This document shows positions 1 through 9,964 of a stretch of DNA of 64,000 nucleotides, piece by piece. The notes beneath the pieces were generated by a model, which saw only the letters and a program-made list of their open reading frames with translations, was not told the origin of the DNA and searched no databases. The translations under genes and the position numbers were made by a program. Positions within the stretch are counted from its first letter, which is position 1. Each line of letters opens with the position of its first letter. Source of the stretch: Planctomycetota bacterium (lineage in GTDB: Bacteria > Planctomycetota > UBA1135 > GCA-002686595); contig JAJDEU010000016.1 of assembly GCA_029259635.1 (NCBI GenBank), forward strand, positions 46,135-110,134. Direction: 5' to 3'.

Positions 1-494
1 CCAGCTCAGTTCCGAAAGCTCCGGTCGCGGGAACGAGCAAGGCGGCACAGTCAACGGGTGAAGCTGCGAAGCCCCCGACACCCGAAGTCGACATGGAGCG
101 CACGGCCGAGATCTTTCGCCAGATGCGCATGCAGCTCACGCCATCCACGCGCCACGCCACGATCAACCTTGTGCCCGCCGATCTTGGGCGCATCGTGATT
201 CACCTCACGGTTCGCGGCGGTCGAGTCACCGGCGACATCCGCGCCGACAAAGAAGACACGCTCAAGATTCTCGAAGCCCACGCCCCGGAGCTGCGCGCCG
301 CGCTCGAGCAAAACGGATTCGAGTCCACCGATCTCAACCTCTCCCGACACGGCGACCCTTCATCGGGACGCTCGGGTGAGGAGACCTTCCCTCTCAGCGA
401 AACAATAAGCCGCAAGCGTTCCGGGGTGCCCGAGGTCGCACCCGCCAAGGCCCTCAGCATTCTGCGCGAGGACCGAGTGGACACGCTTGCCTGA
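1..494 (+). CDS. fliK: Flagellar hook-length control protein FliK, C-terminal part (5' end outside window)
   Basis: The reading frame is open from the window edge, so only the C-terminal part is seen. It carries the conserved Flg_hook (T3S4) domain, which switches the export gate from rod/hook to filament substrates: the pattern VPADLGRIVIHLTVRGGRV, then a helix with LRAALEQNGF. A Pro/Ala/Ser-rich linker precedes it, as in other FliK proteins. A short tail follows the domain. flgD starts 31 bases downstream and flgE follows, which is the standard fliK-flgD-flgE order and strengthens the call. The truncation is caused by the window, not by mutation. Confidence 0.88.
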   Translation, partial: SSVPKAPVAGTSKAAQSTGEAAKPPTPEVDMERTAEIFRQMRMQLTPSTRHATINLVPADLGRIVIHLTVRGGRVTGDIRADKEDTLKILEAHAPELRAALEQNGFESTDLNLSRHGDPSSGRSGEETFPLSETISRKRSGVPEVAPAKALSILREDRVDTLA

Positions 495-525
495 TCGGCG
501 ATTGCCGACAAGAAAAAGATGACCG

Positions 526-1002
526 ATGCAACTCTCAGGAATTAACTCGACCGACAACTCGTTTGGCCTCGGCCAATCCGAACAGCCCGGTGAACTCGGC
601 AAGGACTCCTTCATGACTCTGCTCGTCGAGCAGCTCAAGAACCAGGATCCCTTGGAGCCCACCGCGAATGAACAGTTCGTGTCGGAGCTCGCCAACTTCT
701 CATCACTAGAAGAGATGGAAGAGCTGAACGAGAACATCCTCGGGATGATCGTTCTGCAGCAATCGAACGCGCTTCTCTCGCAACTCACAGAGAGCAGCAA
801 TCTGATTGGCAAAGAAGTGACCTACTACGACTTTGACACTCAGGGCTTGACCACTGGATCCGTCGACTCGGTCAAGATCGAGGATGGACTGGCTCTGTTG
901 AAGGTGAATGGTGCCGATGTGCCGCTCGCCAATGTGACGGAAGTATTGGGCGAATCAACAACCGGCGACCCTTCGGACGACTCCACGACCGACAACGCGT
1001 AG
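526..1002 (+). CDS. flgD: Flagellar hook capping protein FlgD
   Basis: This protein of 158 residues is the scaffold that caps the growing hook and lets FlgE subunits assemble. The N-terminal signature is clear: KDSFMTLLVEQLKNQDPLEP, then NEQFVSELANFSSLEEMEELN. A short beta segment follows (LIGKEVTYYDF through ANVTEVLG), corresponding to the start of the FlgD core. The protein is shorter than the enterobacterial one (about 230 residues) and ends in an acidic, low-complexity tail, so much of the usual C-terminal Ig-like domain is missing or reduced. It sits between fliK and flgE and is most likely cotranscribed with them. Confidence 0.93.
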   Translation: MQLSGINSTDNSFGLGQSEQPGELGKDSFMTLLVEQLKNQDPLEPTANEQFVSELANFSSLEEMEELNENILGMIVLQQSNALLSQLTESSNLIGKEVTYYDFDTQGLTTGSVDSVKIEDGLALLKVNGADVPLANVTEVLGESTTGDPSDDSTTDNA

Positions 1003-1018
1003 AAAGCGGAACTGCAAC

Positions 1019-2938
1019 ATGGCTAGCTCATTTATCTCAGGACTCTCGGGCTTGAGAGCTCATCAAAACTGGATCGACGTGATCGGGAACAACCTGGCGA
1101 ACTCCAGCACGCCGGGCTTCAAGTCCGCCCGCGCAACGTTCTCCGACATGATCAGTCGCACTCTGCGGCCGGCAGGTCCTCCGAGTTCAAACCTCGGCGG
1201 AACCAACCCGCTGCAGGTCGGGCTCGGTGTCACCACCGGATCGATCGACCGCGACTTCAATACCGGCGCTCTGAACATTACGGGCAGGACGTTTGACCTC
1301 GCTCTGGAGGGCAACGGGTTCTTCGCGGTTACCGATGGAAACCAAACGCTCTACACGAGAGTGGGAACCTTCGGCTTGGACGCGAACAACAACATGGTTG
1401 ATCTGCGCTCGGGCAACCTTGTGCTCAACGCATCGGGTTCGACCTTCCAGGTAGATCCCACCGCGGTGGTCGCGCCGTCGGCATCGACGAGCGTCGGCTT
1501 CGGCGGCAACCTGCCGGCAAACATTACCGGGCCACTCGGCGAAGTGATGAGCAGCTCCTCCGCTTTCGCGGAAGGAACCGCGGCCGCTCTCTCCGGTACG
1601 AATACGGGACCCTTCACCATTCCCGCCGGTCAGACCTTCACGATGGAGTTGATCCTCAATGGGGGAGCGCCCCAAACGGTCTCTGTTCCGAGCGTCACGG
1701 GAACGGTCACCGCAGCAGACGTCGCTACCGCAATCAATTCGCTGGACCACGTCAACGCGACTGTTGCAGGTGGCGCTTTGACCTTGACCAGTGACCTTGT
1801 CGGAAACGCATCGACCATCAAGGTCAATCCCGGAGCGGGCGGATTCGATCTCGCCTCGACGATCGGGATGCCCACATCGTTGGTCGCTGGAACGGAAACT
1901 CCCGCCACGGCAACGACGGATCTCAACGATCTGACGAGCAACTTGGCCGACTACACGACGGGCGACTTCATCGAGATGAGCGCTACCGACGCCGACGGAA
2001 CGCCGGTTCAGGCATCCTTCGAATACGGTGTGGACGGCACGACTCTCGGCGCTTTGATCGGCTTCATGGATGCTCAACTCGCCGGTTCAACCGTGGCGTT
2101 CAACGCAACGACGGGCCAAATCGGAGTGACTGCAGATGCCACGGGCGAAGCTAATCTTTCGATGACTCTTTCGGACGCACCCAGCCAAACCGGGGCGAGC
2201 GACTGGGCTACTCACGCTTTCTCCGTAACCACGGATGGCGCCGGAGCCGACACGGCGGCGAGCTCGATCGAGGTGTTCGACGCTGCGGGCAACGCGCACC
2301 TGCTCGCCTTTACGTATACGCGCCAAGACGACGGTACCTGGAATATGGACGCGTCGGTGGATCCGGCAGATGGCACGGTAACGGCGGGTCAAATCGCCGG
2401 CATCACCTTCAACGCGAACGGATCGATCGCAACGCCCACGAGTGGAGCGGTCTCCGTGACCTTCAATGGTCAGCCCTCGCAGACTCTTGCTATCGACCTG
2501 GGAACCGCAGGCGGCTTCGACGGGTTGACGCAGTTTGGCGGCCAGAATTCGGTGATCGCCGACTCGCAAGATGGTTTCGGAGCCGGTGAGCTCTCGAGCA
2601 TTCAGGTCGGCGCGGATGGAGTCATCAATGGCTTCTACACCAACGGCCAACTTCAATCGCTCGGACAATTCGGCGTTGCGACCTTCGTCAATCAAGAGGG
2701 CTTGAGCGATGCTGGCGACAACTTCTGGCTCGCGAATGCCAACACGGGAACGCGCGTTCTATCCGGCGGCAACTTCGGACCGGCGGGGACGATTACGGGC
2801 GGAGCCATCGAGCAGTCGAATGTCGATACGGCTCAAGAGTTCGTCAGCATGATCCAGGCGCAGCGGGGCTTCCAGGCCAGCGCTCGAGTGATCTCCGTGC
2901 AGGACGAAATCCTCAATGAGACCGTCAACCTGGTCTAA
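1019..2938 (+). CDS. flgE: Flagellar hook protein FlgE
   Basis: This protein of 639 residues polymerises into the hook. The N-terminal D0 helix has the rod/hook signature (SSFISGLSGLRAHQNWIDVI, then NNLANSSTPGFKSARATFSDM). The C-terminal helix ends with ERSN-like SNVDTAQEFVSMIQAQRGFQ and a repeat of the coiled D0 region, including INETVNLV-type residues at the end. The middle is beta-rich and Gly/Ala/Thr-rich. It is longer than E. coli FlgE (about 400 residues) because of extra surface-domain sequence, as is common outside Proteobacteria. It lies 16 bases after flgD, and a hairpin follows the stop codon, so it is the last gene of this operon. Confidence 0.95.
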   Translation: MASSFISGLSGLRAHQNWIDVIGNNLANSSTPGFKSARATFSDMISRTLRPAGPPSSNLGGTNPLQVGLGVTTGSIDRDFNTGALNITGRTFDLALEGNGFFAVTDGNQTLYTRVGTFGLDANNNMVDLRSGNLVLNASGSTFQVDPTAVVAPSASTSVGFGGNLPANITGPLGEVMSSSSAFAEGTAAALSGTNTGPFTIPAGQTFTMELILNGGAPQTVSVPSVTGTVTAADVATAINSLDHVNATVAGGALTLTSDLVGNASTIKVNPGAGGFDLASTIGMPTSLVAGTETPATATTDLNDLTSNLADYTTGDFIEMSATDADGTPVQASFEYGVDGTTLGALIGFMDAQLAGSTVAFNATTGQIGVTADATGEANLSMTLSDAPSQTGASDWATHAFSVTTDGAGADTAASSIEVFDAAGNAHLLAFTYTRQDDGTWNMDASVDPADGTVTAGQIAGITFNANGSIATPTSGAVSVTFNGQPSQTLAIDLGTAGGFDGLTQFGGQNSVIADSQDGFGAGELSSIQVGADGVINGFYTNGQLQSLGQFGVATFVNQEGLSDAGDNFWLANANTGTRVLSGGNFGPAGTITGGAIEQSNVDTAQEFVSMIQAQRGFQASARVISVQDEILNETVNLV

Positions 2939-2952
2939 ACGATAATTTAGAG

Positions 2953-2974
2953 CCCTCGTCAGGACTGACGAGGG
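2953..2974 (+). terminator. Hairpin after flgE, probable terminator
   Basis: A perfect 9-bp stem (CCCTCGTCA / TGACGAGGG) with a GGAC loop starts 14 bases after the flgE stop. The flanks TTTAG and CTAAA can extend the pairing with a bulge. There is no clean U-tract. The position at the end of the fliK-flgD-flgE operon supports a terminator. Confidence 0.6.
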
Positions 2975-3094
2975 TGGACCTAAACAAGCGCACGGACCCA
3001 CTCAGGGGCCGGGCGCTTTTCTATTACTGAGAGGACGCCAGAGAGTCTGACAATTTTGTCGCCGGGTCGGGGGCTCTATTCGCAAACTCTCAAG

Positions 3095-5272
3095 ATGAAG
3101 AGCAAGGCAAAGAGTCGTTGGCGTACGGGGCTTCGGATCGCGGTTGGAATGCAGCTCACCCTCTCGGTGTTGTCCGCCCAAGCGAGCGACGATTCCGAAC
3201 AACCCTGGTCGGCGCCGCCATTGGAACGCGTGGTGGTCGTGCAGGACGGTCGCACCGGCGAAACGGTCGAGTGGAGCGAGTTGCTCGACGAGTTGGCCTT
3301 CGCGGATGTGGTGTTTCTCGGAGAGCAGCACACGGACGAGTCCACGCATCGCGTCGAACTGGCTGTGTACGAGGGACTCTTGGAGCGCCGCCTCGGAGCA
3401 GTCGTTCTCGCGATGGAGATGTTCGAGCGCGATACACAACTCCTGCTCGACCAATACATCGCCGGAGAAATCGACGAGCCGACTTTCCTTGAAGGTGCTC
3501 GGCCCTGGTCGAACTATCGAACGGCGTATCGGCCGATGGTCGAACGCGCGAGGCGCGATGGCGGCGTGGTGGTCGCGTCGAACTTCCCGGTGACGTTGCG
3601 ACGGCGCCTCGCAATGGAGGGCGCCGAAGTGCTCGAGACGCTAGAGGGCGCGGAGCGCGCGTGGGCACCTCTCGAGCTCTTCCCCAACACGCCGCGCTAC
3701 TGGCGGTGGGTGGATAACGCCGTGCGCGGTCATATCGGCATGATGGGTGGACCGAAGGATCCGTCCGACCCTCGACTGACGGCGACGCAAAGTCTCTGGG
3801 ACAACTCGATGGGGGAAGCTTGCGCGATCGCGCTCGATAAGAATCCGGGATCGTCCGTTCTGCACATCAATGGCGGGTTTCACAGCTCTTATTGGGAGGG
3901 CACGACACGCCAGCTATTGCTCCGCAAGCCGGACGTCTCGGTCAAGACCGTGGACATCGTTCCGGTTTCGAATCCCGCTCTGATTGACACCGCCGGGGAG
4001 CCCGTGGCCGACTACATCGTCTATGCGGCGCGGCGCGCTACCGATATCGATAGCGGGCGTTACGCCGTCAGTGTTCCGCGCAATGTGCGCTATCGGATTC
4101 ACTTGCCCGACGGAGCGACCGATGCTGCGCCGGTCCCGCTCTTGATTTGGCTGGGTGAAGCGGGTTTGACCGCGAGCGACGGCATTGAGTTGTGGAAGGA
4201 GCGCATTGGCGACGAGGTTGCGATCATCGCACTCGAAACGCCCTATCGCGAAATCTCCGAAGACCTCGGCGACGGCGGGCGTTGGTTCTGGCCGGATACG
4301 TTTTCGGCAGACATCAGCACCATGATTTCGGGCGTTGAAGGTGCCTGGAGTTACGTCTCTCGCAACATGCCGGTCGACGGAACGCGCACGGTGCTGGCCG
4401 GCGAAGGAACCGGCGCGTCGGTTGCCGCCGCAGTTTCGATGCTCAGTGGCTTGCCGATTGAGACGATCGCCTTTGCGCCCCGTCAGTACTCCAAGATCAA
4501 AGATTTCCCGCTGCCGCTTCCGGAGTTTCGCGGCGACGCGGATCCGGTTGACAAACGACTCGTCGTCTACGCAGCGGAAGCGGATCGCGAGTGGTGGACG
4601 ACAGAGCTCGACGAGTACACAGCGATTGATCTTGATAACGAGCTTCGGGAAATAGCGACGAATGCCTGGAATCAGGAGTATGAAGCGGAAAACAGCATTC
4701 GAACGGCGGCGGGCCTTTCGAAGAGTGGGGCGCCCAGCTCGAAGGGCGGGCGAGTGATGGAGCTCTCGTCGAACACAGTGCGTGCTCGGCATTGGGCGCG
4801 GCTCGCGGCGTTGAAGAAGAGTAGAGAGCTCGGAGTAGAAGTGTCGGTGCTCCCCTTTGGAGAGCGGGCAGAAGAGGGCGAGGGAATCGCGTTCGACCTA
4901 GATGCTTCGAGTTTCCGTGAAGGTAATCGTTTGCCGAAATGCCCCGGCGACTTCGGTGGGACGACCGTAGTCGTCTTACCTGCGGACACCTCCGAAGACG
5001 AAGTCGAAGCTTGGGTGCAGCTGACGGAAAAAGAGAGCGATCCCTTGGCCGCGCGAAGTCGATTCCTGCGTCTGCGTGTGGCGACAGCTACCGGCGACTT
5101 GGCGCTGACCAATGTTCTGGAGAAGCTGTTGTCGGAGAACCGGGAAAACGTGTTGGTCGTGCCCGTGAGGTTCTGTGCGAGCGGAGACGAGATGCGCGGG
5201 CTCGCACGACTGGCTCGCGAGTTCGAGGACACGATGACGCTGCACTGGTTGCCCGGGCTCGGCGGTAACTAA
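3095..5272 (+). CDS. Exported ChaN-like protein with a degenerate alpha/beta-hydrolase-like C-terminal region
   Basis: I chose the ATG at 3095 because a basic signal peptide follows directly (MKSKAKSRWRTGLRIAV, then a hydrophobic stretch and AQAS). The N-terminal half is a ChaN/Tiki-type domain: VVFLGEQHTDESTHRVELAV, LAMEMFERDTQLLLDQYI, ARPWSNYRTAYRPMVE and HINGGFHSSYWEG. ChaN family members bind haem and are implicated in iron uptake. The second half looks like an alpha/beta-hydrolase scaffold, but where the nucleophile elbow GxSxG is expected it reads GEGTG, so the Ser is Glu and hydrolase activity is unlikely. About 725 residues, far longer than classical ChaN (about 300). It stands alone between the flgE hairpin and the next gene. 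The function is inferred from the first domain only. Confidence 0.7.
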   Translation: MKSKAKSRWRTGLRIAVGMQLTLSVLSAQASDDSEQPWSAPPLERVVVVQDGRTGETVEWSELLDELAFADVVFLGEQHTDESTHRVELAVYEGLLERRLGAVVLAMEMFERDTQLLLDQYIAGEIDEPTFLEGARPWSNYRTAYRPMVERARRDGGVVVASNFPVTLRRRLAMEGAEVLETLEGAERAWAPLELFPNTPRYWRWVDNAVRGHIGMMGGPKDPSDPRLTATQSLWDNSMGEACAIALDKNPGSSVLHINGGFHSSYWEGTTRQLLLRKPDVSVKTVDIVPVSNPALIDTAGEPVADYIVYAARRATDIDSGRYAVSVPRNVRYRIHLPDGATDAAPVPLLIWLGEAGLTASDGIELWKERIGDEVAIIALETPYREISEDLGDGGRWFWPDTFSADISTMISGVEGAWSYVSRNMPVDGTRTVLAGEGTGASVAAAVSMLSGLPIETIAFAPRQYSKIKDFPLPLPEFRGDADPVDKRLVVYAAEADREWWTTELDEYTAIDLDNELREIATNAWNQEYEAENSIRTAAGLSKSGAPSSKGGRVMELSSNTVRARHWARLAALKKSRELGVEVSVLPFGERAEEGEGIAFDLDASSFREGNRLPKCPGDFGGTTVVVLPADTSEDEVEAWVQLTEKESDPLAARSRFLRLRVATATGDLALTNVLEKLLSENRENVLVVPVRFCASGDEMRGLARLAREFEDTMTLHWLPGLGGN

Positions 5273-5450
5273 CCCTTGCCGCAAAGGGCTTGGAACGCGG
5301 TGGCGTGAGGGAGGCTATGCGTCCTTGCGATTCCCCGAAGAAACCGCGTAACGGGGCCTCGAGGGTGGGGATTGTGTGGTTAAGAGCGCCCAGCTGGGGC
5401 TCTCGCTCCTCTTCTCGGCGCCGTGATCGGTAGGGCCATGAGGAGCGTCC

Positions 5451-6917
5451 ATGCGAACTCATACCGACGGCTCGATCCCCATGAAGTGCACTCTCAACCT
5501 GCTCACCCTCTCCTGCGCTCTTACCGCCATGCTTGCGAGCGGTGCGCACGCCCAATCCAGCTTCAAGCCCGGCGACATTTATTTATCGACTCCCGCTTAC
5601 TTCGGAATCTCGTCGAGCGATGGCGCCATCGTTCGAATCGACCCGCTGACGGGAACCACCTCCCTCTTTCTAGCGATGCCCGGTACCGCGAACGGGCAGG
5701 ACTCCATGGCTTACGATCCGTACCGCGATCGCCTCGTCGTGCGCGGTGGCTTCGCCTTCGGAGACGACGTAGAGACGTATCTGATCGACGCGCACGGCAA
5801 TCGAACCAGCCTCGGATTTCCTGCTCTCCCAGGTCCGTTCGTCGGATCATTTGCTCCGAGCAGCATCGGCAACATCTACTTCCGAGGTTTCTTCAGTCAG
5901 ACGGAGATTCGCTATTACGACGCGAACAACAATGTGCAAACCCTGATGGATGCGACGGGCACGACGCCCTGGAGCGTTCCGGGTTTCGCGGGTGCGATCT
6001 ATCACATGATCTATCACCCGGCGACCAACTCATTGATCATCGCCTACTCGGCTGGTGCGAACCCGATTTGCCCAGGTGGGAGTACGTTAGCTGCCAATAT
6101 CAGGCGCGTGGACCTGTCACCGGACGGTTCCCGTGTGGTCAACGTCGAGTGTTTTCAATTCGACCTGGATCCGGGCGACAGCAGTGGAGTTCCTGTCGGT
6201 TTGAGCCCAGGCCCTGGTGACGACTTGATCATGACGCTGGATAACAACAACAGTAATGCTCTTCCACGCATGGTGCGGGTTAACCCCGCCGCTCTTCTCG
6301 CAACGCCATTTGCGATCAACTCAAACGCTTTTTCTGGCGCAACGAACGGTGGTTGCTATAGCCACTCACTCGGAAAAGCGATCATCCTCGATTCATTCGA
6401 TGATGTCCTGCGAGCCTTCTCGGCAGGCGAGTCGAGCTCGGGATTGATGCTCGCACCGGGAATCTCTCCGCCAGGCTCGTCGGGGGAAATCGTAAGTATG
6501 GTCGAGATCGGTGCCCTCGGCGCGAACTACACCATGACCTCGAACTCGGACACGATTCCTGTTTCCACCGGCGGCACGCAAAGTTGGACTATCGACTTCG
6601 GTCCCGGTCACGCGGGTGATGTCTATCTCGTGTTCGGTTCGATGAGCGGATGGAATCCAGGGACCGACGTCGGGTCCGTCCACATTCCTCTCGTTCAAGA
6701 TGGGTACTCGAGCATCGTCATTAATCGGGCGAACACGAGCAATTTCCCGAATAGCTTCGGTGTTCTCGACGGGTTTGGAAGAGCATCGTCCGCGATCGTT
6801 TCGACTCCTCTACCCCCAAGCATGATCGGAGCGAGGTTCTATCATGCGACCGTTGCGTACTCTTCTTCGCAGCAGTTGATCGCGACGACGAATGCCGTCA
6901 CTTTGACCTTCGAGTAG
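5451..6917 (+). CDS. Exported beta-rich protein, function unknown
   Basis: An AGGAG box six bases upstream supports the ATG at 5451, although a second ATG at 5481 begins a more typical signal peptide (MKCTLNLLTLSCALTAMLAS, then GAHA). The mature protein starts with a beta-propeller-like stretch (residues about 40-330: DGAIVRIDPLTGTTSLF, SMAYDPYRDRLVV, MIYHPATNSLIIAY). The last 130 residues form a separate domain with SWTIDFGPGHAGDVYLVFGS near its start and ending in NAVTLTFE. From memory, domains of this kind are repeated in many exported proteins of marine Planctomycetota. No catalytic motif is visible. The role is unknown and a secreted or surface location is inferred. Confidence 0.6.
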   Translation: MRTHTDGSIPMKCTLNLLTLSCALTAMLASGAHAQSSFKPGDIYLSTPAYFGISSSDGAIVRIDPLTGTTSLFLAMPGTANGQDSMAYDPYRDRLVVRGGFAFGDDVETYLIDAHGNRTSLGFPALPGPFVGSFAPSSIGNIYFRGFFSQTEIRYYDANNNVQTLMDATGTTPWSVPGFAGAIYHMIYHPATNSLIIAYSAGANPICPGGSTLAANIRRVDLSPDGSRVVNVECFQFDLDPGDSSGVPVGLSPGPGDDLIMTLDNNNSNALPRMVRVNPAALLATPFAINSNAFSGATNGGCYSHSLGKAIILDSFDDVLRAFSAGESSSGLMLAPGISPPGSSGEIVSMVEIGALGANYTMTSNSDTIPVSTGGTQSWTIDFGPGHAGDVYLVFGSMSGWNPGTDVGSVHIPLVQDGYSSIVINRANTSNFPNSFGVLDGFGRASSAIVSTPLPPSMIGARFYHATVAYSSSQQLIATTNAVTLTFE

Positions 6918-7045
6918 TCGAGCTCCGGCGCCGGGTGGGTTAGGCCCTCATCCAGAACCGAGAGCCAATTTTGACTGGTCCAGTTTGGGGCTAGCGCGGA
7001 CAATGACGCGCTAGCCTCCTATAAAGTGAGTTTCGTACCACTGAC

Positions 7046-9955
7046 ATGAACTCGTCTGAACCCGAAGAATCTTTCGAAAGCCAAGCCGTCCATTTGTTCG
7101 CCGGCTTTTTGGAGCAGGGCAGGGGAGAGGAAGCAAACTTCGAAGAGTTCTGTCGAGAGCATCCGCAGCATGAGCGAGAGCTTCGACGACTGCGCGAGAA
7201 CCTGGCCAAGCTCGATGACTTTCTTGAACCGGGGGACGAAGCCAGCTCGGGCAGAGCGGGGTCGGAACGCACCGGAACGAGCGGGCAAAGCTCTTCGATG
7301 AAGGACGCGCCCTTCCTACTGCAGTACCTGACTGAGGCCGCAGCGAGAACCAATCGCTACACGACGGAAGACGAGGTTGGACGCGGCGGAATGGGCGTGG
7401 TCATGCGCAGTTGGGATTCTCATCTGCGCCGACAGATCGCGATGAAGGTGCTGTTGAAGAGCGAAGGCACGGACTCCGCGGCGAGCAAGCTCGATCCAAG
7501 AAGGGTCCGACGATTCCTCGAAGAGGTACAAATCACGGGCCAATTGGATCACCCGGGAGTTGTTCCTGTGCACGAGCTCGGCTTCGATGATGACGGCCGA
7601 TTGTTCTTTGCGATGAGGCTCGTGAAAGGACGCGATCTACGAACGATCATCAAGCTGGCTCGTAACGACGAGGACAACTGGAACCGGACCCGTGCACTCT
7701 CAGCGCTGCAAAGAGTGTGCGAGACCATGGCGTTCGCCCATGAGCATGGCGTGATTCACCGGGACCTCAAACCGGCGAACATCATGATCGGAACTCACGG
7801 CGAGACCTATGTCATGGACTGGGGATTGGCCAAGGTGCTCGACCAGAACAAGTTGAATGTCGGCGCGTTTCACGAACCCGAATCTTTGGTCGAGGAGAAA
7901 GGCGAGCGCGAATCTTTCGGACCGGAGAGCGACGCGCTCTTGACGACCGAAGGCACCGTCATTGGGACTCCCTCTTACATGTCGCCCGAACAGGCGCGGG
8001 GAGAGCTCGAATCGATCGGCCCGGCATCCGACGTGTATTCCGTCGGAGCGATGCTCTATCACTTGCTTCAGGGGCATCCGCCGTTTCTCGAACCCGATGA
8101 GCAGGCCTCGAGCTCACAGGTTCTTGACCGAGTGTTGGGTGGCCCGCCCGGGCGCCTAGATCCCGTGAAAGGCTCGATCCCCTTGGAACTCGTGGCCATC
8201 TGCGAACGCGCGATGTCACGGGATCCCGGCGAGCGCTACTCCGACATGGGCAAGATGGCGAACGACCTGCGGGCGTTCATGGAGGGCCGCGTTGTTAGGG
8301 CATACAGAACGGGAGCAGTGGCCGAGTTTCAAACTTGGGTGAAACGCAATCGCGGAATGGCCGCCGCAATCGCCGGGGGGGTCGTGATTGCGATAGGTGG
8401 TCTGATCAGCACGGCGGTCGTACAGGCGCGCTCGAATCGAGATCTTGCCTCGAAGAACACCGAGCTCATCGCCGCACGCTCAGTGGCTGACTTCGAGGCG
8501 CAGCGAGCCAAGGAGAATGAGGAACACGCGCTCGCGAGTGAACGCATCGCGAATGAAGAGCGCACCAAGGTGTTGCGACTCGCCGATCTGGAACAAGTAG
8601 ATGAGCTTCGACAGTCTGCGCAAGAGCTCTATCCCGCGAGGCCCAGGACGCTGGACGAGATAAAGCGTTGGCTGAATAAAGCCAACGCACTTGCCGAGCG
8701 GCTTCCCCTTCATCGAAGAGACTTGAAGAGCCTGCAGGAAGCAGCTCGACAAGCTCAATCCGCAGTCGCCAGTTCCGCCGGCGACGAGTCCGCTCCGCCT
8801 TTGCTCTTTGAGAACAATGAACAAAGATGGCATCACAACCAGCTCGTAATCTTGACGAGAGAGCTCGACGAACTGCTCGAGCCCGACGTTGGCCTCCGCG
8901 ACGAGGTGAGCAAACGGCTGGAGTTCGCGAGTCAGGTTTCTGAATTGACGGTCGAGGGTGCAAGTGCCGCGCGACTCTGGAACCGGGCGATTCAATCGAT
9001 CCAAGATCCAGCGGAATGTCCGCTGTACCGAAGCCTGGTCATCGCACCCCAGCTTGGATTGTTGCCCATCGGAAGAAGCGATCACTCTGGGCTCTGGGAG
9101 TTTTTGTTGGTGGAGACCGGGCGACAGCCCGAAATGCAGATGGACGGTTCGCTACTCGTCGACGAGGAGTCGGGCGTCGTGTGCGTGCTGGTACCGGGTG
9201 GGCGATTTGAGATGGGCTCTCGTTTACCCAGTAGCGAGCATCCGCTCGGTTCGCCCTTTGTCGATCCTTGGAGTGAGCCCATCGAATACCCCGTCCACAC
9301 TGTGGAGCTCGACCCGTTCTTCATCTCCAAGTACGAGCTGACGCAGGCGCAGTGGAATCGACTTGCCGGGTTCAACCCGAGTGTGTGCAAGGCGGGGAGT
9401 TCGGGCGCGATGATCGAGAGCTATACCTGGTCGAATCCGGTGGACAACGTCACCTACTTTGAAGCGACGAAGATCCTCGCTCAGTTCGGCATGTCCCTGC
9501 CGACAGAAGCTCAGTGGGAGTATTCCGCAAGAGCGGGAACGAGCTCGGTCTTTTGGAATGGTGACGACTCGGCATCCATGAACGGAGCGTGCAACTGCGC
9601 CGACCAGACTTGGGCCTCCGCGCCGATGTCACCGGGACTCAAGCCTCACGAACCTTGGAACGATCGCTGGATTGGGAGTGCGCCCGTCGGCTCCTACTAT
9701 CCCAATCCGTTCGGTATTCACGATACGGCCGGGAATCTGTGGGAGTGGTGTTTGGATACGACCTCTTCCTACGCCACTTCGGTTGAAGTCGGAACGGGAC
9801 TCCGCTATGTCGGAAATAACGAGTATCGAATCGTACGAGGGGGCTCGTTCAACGAGCGCGCGGTGAATCTCCGCAATGCGCTGCGCGAGGAGCTTGTTCC
9901 GGAGGCTCGCAGCTTGGACGTGGGGATTCGACCGGTCGTCTTGCTTGAACAGTGA
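7046..9955 (+). CDS. Membrane Ser/Thr protein kinase with C-terminal SUMF1 (FGE-sulfatase-like) domain
   Basis: 969 residues. The N-terminal 100 residues are acidic. The Hanks-type kinase domain spans about 106-410: glycine loop GRGGMG at 112-117, Lys134, HRDLKPAN at 238-245 with catalytic Asp240, DWG (a DFG variant) at 258-260, and GTPSYMSPEQARGE in the activation segment. A transmembrane helix lies at about 436-457, followed by about 150 residues of charged coiled coil. A SUMF1-like fold spans about 712-965 (VPGGRFEMGS, EYPVHTVELDPFFISKYELT, LPTEAQWEYSARAGT, GNLWEWCLD, RIVRGGSFNE). This topology puts the kinase in the cytoplasm and the SUMF1 domain outside as a likely sensor. An ECF sigma factor gene converges on its 3' end nine bases away, a pairing known for kinase-associated ECF groups in Planctomycetota. 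The substrate is unknown. Confidence 0.9.
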   Translation: MNSSEPEESFESQAVHLFAGFLEQGRGEEANFEEFCREHPQHERELRRLRENLAKLDDFLEPGDEASSGRAGSERTGTSGQSSSMKDAPFLLQYLTEAAARTNRYTTEDEVGRGGMGVVMRSWDSHLRRQIAMKVLLKSEGTDSAASKLDPRRVRRFLEEVQITGQLDHPGVVPVHELGFDDDGRLFFAMRLVKGRDLRTIIKLARNDEDNWNRTRALSALQRVCETMAFAHEHGVIHRDLKPANIMIGTHGETYVMDWGLAKVLDQNKLNVGAFHEPESLVEEKGERESFGPESDALLTTEGTVIGTPSYMSPEQARGELESIGPASDVYSVGAMLYHLLQGHPPFLEPDEQASSSQVLDRVLGGPPGRLDPVKGSIPLELVAICERAMSRDPGERYSDMGKMANDLRAFMEGRVVRAYRTGAVAEFQTWVKRNRGMAAAIAGGVVIAIGGLISTAVVQARSNRDLASKNTELIAARSVADFEAQRAKENEEHALASERIANEERTKVLRLADLEQVDELRQSAQELYPARPRTLDEIKRWLNKANALAERLPLHRRDLKSLQEAARQAQSAVASSAGDESAPPLLFENNEQRWHHNQLVILTRELDELLEPDVGLRDEVSKRLEFASQVSELTVEGASAARLWNRAIQSIQDPAECPLYRSLVIAPQLGLLPIGRSDHSGLWEFLLVETGRQPEMQMDGSLLVDEESGVVCVLVPGGRFEMGSRLPSSEHPLGSPFVDPWSEPIEYPVHTVELDPFFISKYELTQAQWNRLAGFNPSVCKAGSSGAMIESYTWSNPVDNVTYFEATKILAQFGMSLPTEAQWEYSARAGTSSVFWNGDDSASMNGACNCADQTWASAPMSPGLKPHEPWNDRWIGSAPVGSYYPNPFGIHDTAGNLWEWCLDTTSSYATSVEVGTGLRYVGNNEYRIVRGGSFNERAVNLRNALREELVPEARSLDVGIRPVVLLEQ

Positions 9956-9964
9956 GCGAGGAGG

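Noticed and set aside
2373..2388. Sigma-54-like TGGCACGGTAACGGCG inside flgE
   Set aside because: It has the correct GG-N10-GC spacing but the -12 half is poor and it lies deep in a coding region with no gene start after it.
5384..5402. Bulged hairpin GAGC-G-CCC/GGG-GCTC upstream of the 5451 gene
   Set aside because: Short, bulged and without a U-tract; too weak to call a terminator.
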